NCBI RefSeq assembly: GCF_023516435.1
Contig: NZ_CP097332.1
Coordinates: 2,604,001-2,668,000, forward strand
Source: Jatrophihabitans telluris
Lineage (GTDB): Bacteria; Actinomycetota; Actinomycetes; Mycobacteriales; Jatrophihabitantaceae
Direction: 5' to 3'
DNA: 64,000 bases
Below the pieces are notes generated by a model. It was given only the letters and a program-made list of their open reading frames with translations. It was not told the DNA's origin and ran no database searches. This document shows positions 61,243 to 64,000 of the stretch, in pieces (position 1 is the stretch's first letter; every line of letters begins with the position of its first letter). The position numbers and the translations under genes were made by a program.

Positions 61243-61494
61243 TCACCGGTCGGCTTCAGCGCTGTGTTCGGCCGGAGCCGAGCCGTTACTAGCAGCTGGG
61301 AAGGCGAGGCGGTCGGCGAGCCGTTGCCGGGCCAGCCGCTCGACCAGCTCGGGCAACGCTTCGGTGCTGGGGGTGTCCAGGTCGTTGCGGGCGCGGGCGA
61401 TGACGGCGAGGACTTCGGCCAGGGTGGCACGATCGGCGAAGTCGGCATACACCCGCACCGTGACGTCGACCAGCGGGTCGCCCATCAGACTCAC
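61243..61494 (-). CDS. small hypothetical protein of the hspR-like operon
   Basis: An 83-aa protein whose ATG overlaps the stop of the upstream gene (ATGA). Helical, charged (VRVYADFADRATLAEVLAVI, ALPELVERLARQRLADRLAF) with a polar tail. No family recognised. Last gene of a three-gene minus-strand operon headed by the MerR/HspR-like regulator; it ends 7 bp from the istB remnant. Confidence 0.6.
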   Translation of the reverse strand: MSLMGDPLVDVTVRVYADFADRATLAEVLAVIARARNDLDTPSTEALPELVERLARQRLADRLAFPAASNGSAPAEHSAEADR

Positions 61495-61745
61495 CCAGCC
61501 CCGATCTCGTCGTCGGGATCGTCGTGCGGGTACTCCTCGTCTTCCGAGGGCAGCGACAGTTGCTGCTCCCAGCGGTCGGCCTCATCGATTGGTTCAACCG
61601 ATGCCGCAGCGCCAATTCGGTCGACCGAGGCGTAGTCGTCGTCGCTCAGCCTCGGGTCGAGCGGGGCTTGCTGTTCGAGGAGGTCCGCTTCGGGGATCTG
61701 CCCGGTGAGTTCGATGCGGTCGTGATCGGTGCGGTTGGCAGCCAC
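61491..61745 (-). CDS. small acidic protein of the hspR-like operon
   Basis: An 84-aa protein with GTG start and GAAGGAGGA upstream. Very acidic (DDDYASVDRIG, PSEDEEYPHDDPDDEIGAG). Its first 100 bp overlap the 3' end of the MerR gene in another frame. No domain recognised. Probably cotranscribed with the regulator and the 83-aa protein. Confidence 0.6.
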   Translation of the reverse strand: MAANRTDHDRIELTGQIPEADLLEQQAPLDPRLSDDDYASVDRIGAAASVEPIDEADRWEQQLSLPSEDEEYPHDDPDDEIGAG

Positions 61746-62080
61746 TGCTGGTCCTCCTTCTCCGCGCGCAGTTGGGTGTTCTCGTCCTGCAGATTCAGCA
61801 CCATCCCGATGCCGGCCAGGTTGAGTCCGGCCTCGAGCAGGTCGCCGATGCGGCGCAACCGCTCCAGGTCATCGGCGCTATAGCGGCGGGTGCCGCCCTC
61901 GGTGCGCTCGGGCTCGAGCAGACCCCGTGCCTCATAGGCGCGTAGGTTCTGCACCCCGGTGCCCACCAGTTCCGCGGCGACCGAGATGCCATACACGCCA
62001 CGCGCCGAGTCCGGTTCTGCCCCGGCCACCACACCACTCCCGTCCGAGGAAATTCTCGACTGGACCTCTTGCGCCATCAT
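61646..62080 (-). CDS. MerR-family HspR-like regulator
   Basis: A 144-aa protein. Residues 25-110: YGISVAAELVGTGVQNLRAY then EARGLLEPERTEGGTRRYSA and DDLERLRRIGDLLEAGLNLA, closely matching the HspR DNA-binding domain, which represses heat-shock genes through DnaK. The last ~30 residues (PTAPITTASNSPGRS...) are low complexity and overlap the next gene, so the true end may be shorter. Divergent from hsp20, which it probably represses. Confidence 0.8.
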   Translation of the reverse strand: MMAQEVQSRISSDGSGVVAGAEPDSARGVYGISVAAELVGTGVQNLRAYEARGLLEPERTEGGTRRYSADDLERLRRIGDLLEAGLNLAGIGMVLNLQDENTQLRAEKEDQQWLPTAPITTASNSPGRSPKRTSSNSKPRSTRG

Positions 62081-62087
62081 GACACAC

Positions 62088-62112
62088 GTGCTAGAACAAA
62101 TCTATAGCGCAC
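62088..62112. promoter_or_regulatory. imperfect palindrome in the hspR/hsp20 promoter
   Basis: GTGC-TAGA-ACAAA-TCTA-TAGC-GCAC spans the middle of the divergent promoter. TAGA/TCTA arms with outer GTGC/GCAC suggest a dimeric MerR-type site. It is not the canonical HAIR element (CTTGAGT-N7-ACTCAAG). Confidence 0.4.
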
Positions 62113-62182
62113 ACCACAGATCCATGGATGGGTCTGCGGCCCACAAGCATCCGAGAGAACAGGAGTGATGGAGGTGGACACG

Positions 62183-62614
62183 ATGCTGATGCGCACCGAC
62201 CCGTTCCGCGAACTGGACCGGCTCACCCAGCAAGTCTTCGGCACCAACGGCACGCTGGCCCGTCCGTCGGTGATGCCGATGGACGCCTGGCGCGACGGTG
62301 ATGTCTTCCACGTCGAGTTCGACCTGCCCGGCGTCAACCCGGACTCGATCGACCTCGACGTCGAGCGCAACGTCGTCACCGTCAAGGCCGAACGCCCTGC
62401 CCGCGCCAGCGACGCCGAACTGATCGCGGCCGAGCGGCCGCGCGGGGTGTTCAGTCGGCAGCTGATCCTCGGCGACAATCTCGACACCGAGCACATCAGC
62501 GCCAGCTATGACGCCGGCGTGCTCACCCTGCAGATCCCGGTCGCCGAGCAGGCCAAGCCCCGCAAGATCTCGGTCACCAGCAAGGGTGAGGACCGGCAGG
62601 CCATCAACGCCTGA
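62183..62614 (+). CDS. Hsp20 / alpha-crystallin small heat-shock protein
   Basis: A 143-aa protein. Start ATG 62183 has GGAGGTG 6 nt upstream. The alpha-crystallin domain covers about residues 35-130: [56 protein letters not shown] and [20 protein letters not shown] (I-x-I/V-like tail). ATP-independent holdase preventing aggregation. Divergent from the HspR-like regulator; followed by an acidic protein and a DnaJ. Confidence 0.93.
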   Translation: MLMRTDPFRELDRLTQQVFGTNGTLARPSVMPMDAWRDGDVFHVEFDLPGVNPDSIDLDVERNVVTVKAERPARASDAELIAAERPRGVFSRQLILGDNLDTEHISASYDAGVLTLQIPVAEQAKPRKISVTSKGEDRQAINA

Positions 62615-62631
62615 CCCGGCAGGGATCGGTC

Positions 62632-63018
62632 ATGCCCACGCCAGCCCCGACCAGCCAGACCACGCCGAGGGTCGACAATCAGTTCCTCGACCTGATCTGC
62701 AGCGACCCCGACCTGCTCACGGCCGAGTTCGACGCGATCATCGCCGCGGAATGGCCCGAGCCGCCCGCCGAAAGGCCCGGTCGCAGCGCTGCCGGCAGGA
62801 ATCCTGGCAATGGTCCAGCCTGCCGCGGAACCGACCCTGTCCAGGGCCCGGGGTGCTGGCCTCGGCACCCCGGCGTCGGCCGATGGGACCGGCAACGCTC
62901 ACCCCCGTTCCGACACCCGAGGCGCCACAAGCAGGAAGGCAGGTGCTCGCCACACGTGAACCAACCCGCACGAGGTGACTGTTCGCCCCGCCCGCACGTC
63001 CCACCCCACAGCGTCTGA
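62632..63018 (+). CDS. hypothetical protein with acidic N-terminal motif, 128 aa
   Basis: The first ~50 residues (DNQFLDLICSDPDLLTAEFD, AIIAAEWPEPP) look like a conserved actinobacterial helical motif; the rest is Pro/Arg/Gly-rich (RQRSPPFRHPRRHKQEGR) and may be disordered. The gene starts 18 nt after the hsp20 stop, so it is probably cotranscribed. Function unknown. The ~130 bp between it and dnaJ show no clear gene. Confidence 0.5.
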   Translation: MPTPAPTSQTTPRVDNQFLDLICSDPDLLTAEFDAIIAAEWPEPPAERPGRSAAGRNPGNGPACRGTDPVQGPGCWPRHPGVGRWDRQRSPPFRHPRRHKQEGRCSPHVNQPARGDCSPRPHVPPHSV

Positions 63019-63152
63019 CGCAGACTGCGCGGCGCCCGCGCCCGCACGGCGCCCCTCCTCGCGGGCCAGTCGACAGCCCTCCTCGCATCGTGGCCCCGGC
63101 CAGCGGCCGGGGCCACGACCATCCCATCACCACCTCAAGCCACCCATCGAGC

Positions 63153-63494
63153 ATGACCAAGCGGCCCGACCTCTACGCCATCCTGGGAGTGCCACCGAGC
63201 GCCACCCAGGCCGAGATCAGCCACGCCTACCGCGCGTTGCTGCACCAACACCACCCAGACACCCGGCCCCAGGACGACGAATCACAAGGCGCCGAGTCCG
63301 ACACCGCACTGGAACAAGTCCTCGCCGCCTATGCCGTGCTCCACAACCCGGCCCGGCGAGCCGACTACGACCGGCAATTCACCACACCAGCGCACCAAGC
63401 ACGGCGAGCACGGCAACAACCACTGAATCACCACGGCGAACACAGCCAGCCGCCCATCATCGCCGGTCCGGTCCGATGGCACCGAACACACTGA
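63153..63494 (+). CDS. DnaJ-domain (J-domain) protein
   Basis: A 113-aa protein. J-domain at residues 4-70: LYAILGVPPSATQAEISHAY, catalytic HPD in HQHHPDTRP, then VLAAYAVLHNPARRADYD. It lacks the G/F, zinc and C-terminal domains, so it is a J-domain-only co-chaperone that stimulates a DnaK. The ATG at 63153 is chosen at the domain start. It completes an hsp20-dnaJ chaperone set under the HspR-like regulator. Confidence 0.85.
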   Translation: MTKRPDLYAILGVPPSATQAEISHAYRALLHQHHPDTRPQDDESQGAESDTALEQVLAAYAVLHNPARRADYDRQFTTPAHQARRARQQPLNHHGEHSQPPIIAGPVRWHRTH

Positions 63495-64000
63495 CCGCCT
63501 TCGGCAAAGAGATGCCCTCAGTCGAACGCAGACCAGTCCGTGCCGCATCACAACTCCGACTGGGGCCACCTCGCGCCGCCATGGCGGGGCCACTTCGGGT
63601 TGACACAGCCATCGCCGTACCCAATGACGCGTCCGGCCTCGGACTCCTGGAGGGCTAGGACCCGTTGCCTCGACTTTTGGACACGACGGACGTCGACCCG
63701 CCAGTCGCGAAAATATCTCTCCCCGCAAAGATTGTGCTACCAAGGCACGGCTTTGGCGGTCGGAAAGCGGTAGATAGATGAAACGCGATCGGCGGTCTCG
63801 GGTCTGGTGCACGAACTGGTGACATTGGTGACCTGACCAATCGTTTGGGTTCCAGTCTGACCTGGCCCATCGTTGGGTTCCAGTCCGGGTCGATCGGTGA
63901 CACGACCGCCACAGTCCTCGAACTCCGCGCAGCCAAAGCCGAACTGGCAACCACAGTCCCTGTCGTGCGCCAACGCCGCCTACAGCAACGCACTCACACC
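63495..64000. other. right window end, no definite gene
   Basis: Contains two ~19-bp imperfect direct repeats (cores TTTGGGTTCCAGTCTG at 63844 and GTTGGGTTCCAGTCCG at 63872). A plus-strand frame is open from about 63790 to the window end (VLELRAAKAELATTVPVVRQ near the end) and could be the 5' part of a gene continuing outside, but it has no convincing start. Confidence 0.3.

Overview
High-GC actinobacterial chromosome segment. The evidence is strong GC3 bias, many GTG starts and stop/start overlaps (ATGA, GTGA), a class F sortase, HspR-like MerR and WhiB-like proteins, LuxR-type ATPase regulators and IS3/IS21 remnants. The protein mix fits a Pseudonocardiales/Mycobacteriales-type soil bacterium; I cannot name the species.

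Region 1 (1-14.5 kb) is a stress and membrane block: a partial MarR regulator, a second-type prolipoprotein diacylglyceryl transferase (lgt), a dead GH32 glycosidase, a MarR/CLC chloride-channel pair, a broken DUF4396 gene, an unknown three-gene minus-strand set, an SDR - membrane protein - GH15 operon with overlapping genes, a second, decayed and inverted CLC/MarR pair, a CPA1-type K+/H+ antiporter, and a region-2-only sigma-like protein divergent from an RsbW-like ATPase. A 13-bp palindromic motif (TTGC-N5-GCAA type) sits in the three divergent promoters of this block and probably defines a small MarR regulon.

Region 2 (14.4-19.9 kb) holds a serine-recombinase remnant, a class F sortase with its likely surface-protein substrate, a decayed sigma-factor/anti-sigma pair, a hydrolase and an intact tRNA-Val(GAC). 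Region 3 (20-34.6 kb) is cargo-like: an AbiEi/AbiEii-type toxin-antitoxin pair with a perfect 16-bp operator palindrome, an XRE-cupin regulator divergent from a CPYC flavoprotein, DUF4386 and quinone-oxidoreductase genes, a DJ-1/PfpI protein, a large LuxR ATPase, a membrane hydrolase, a 14-TM efflux pump and a second CPYC flavoprotein. A 27-bp copy of the tRNA-Val 3' end recurs at 34.60 kb, and 11-bp-spaced GTGCAAC pairs lie near both copies, so this interval and/or the next is an integrated element.

Region 4 (34.6-41.2 kb) is a tyrosine-integrase element: integrase, excisionase, a ParB-like/HTH protein, a replication-type HTH protein with internal palindromic repeats, a WhiB remnant and several frameshifted genes. 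Region 5 (41.3-49.6 kb, all minus strand) joins a PLP decarboxylase, an SDR, a broken SGNH hydrolase, two intact and one broken beta-carbonic anhydrase, a SLAC1/TehA anion channel and three alpha/beta hydrolases: a plausible CO2/bicarbonate and acid-handling cluster. Region 6 (49.8-59.7 kb) has a complete peptide/nickel-type ABC importer, TetR and AraC regulators and a second LuxR ATPase whose 3' end is supplied by an IS3 element. Region 7 (60.9-64 kb) has an istB remnant, an HspR-like operon divergent from hsp20, a small acidic protein and a short DnaJ.

Many genes in regions 1, 2, 4 and 5 carry single-base frameshifts while long genes beside them are intact. I read this as accessory-DNA decay, but homopolymer sequencing error cannot be excluded from sequence alone.
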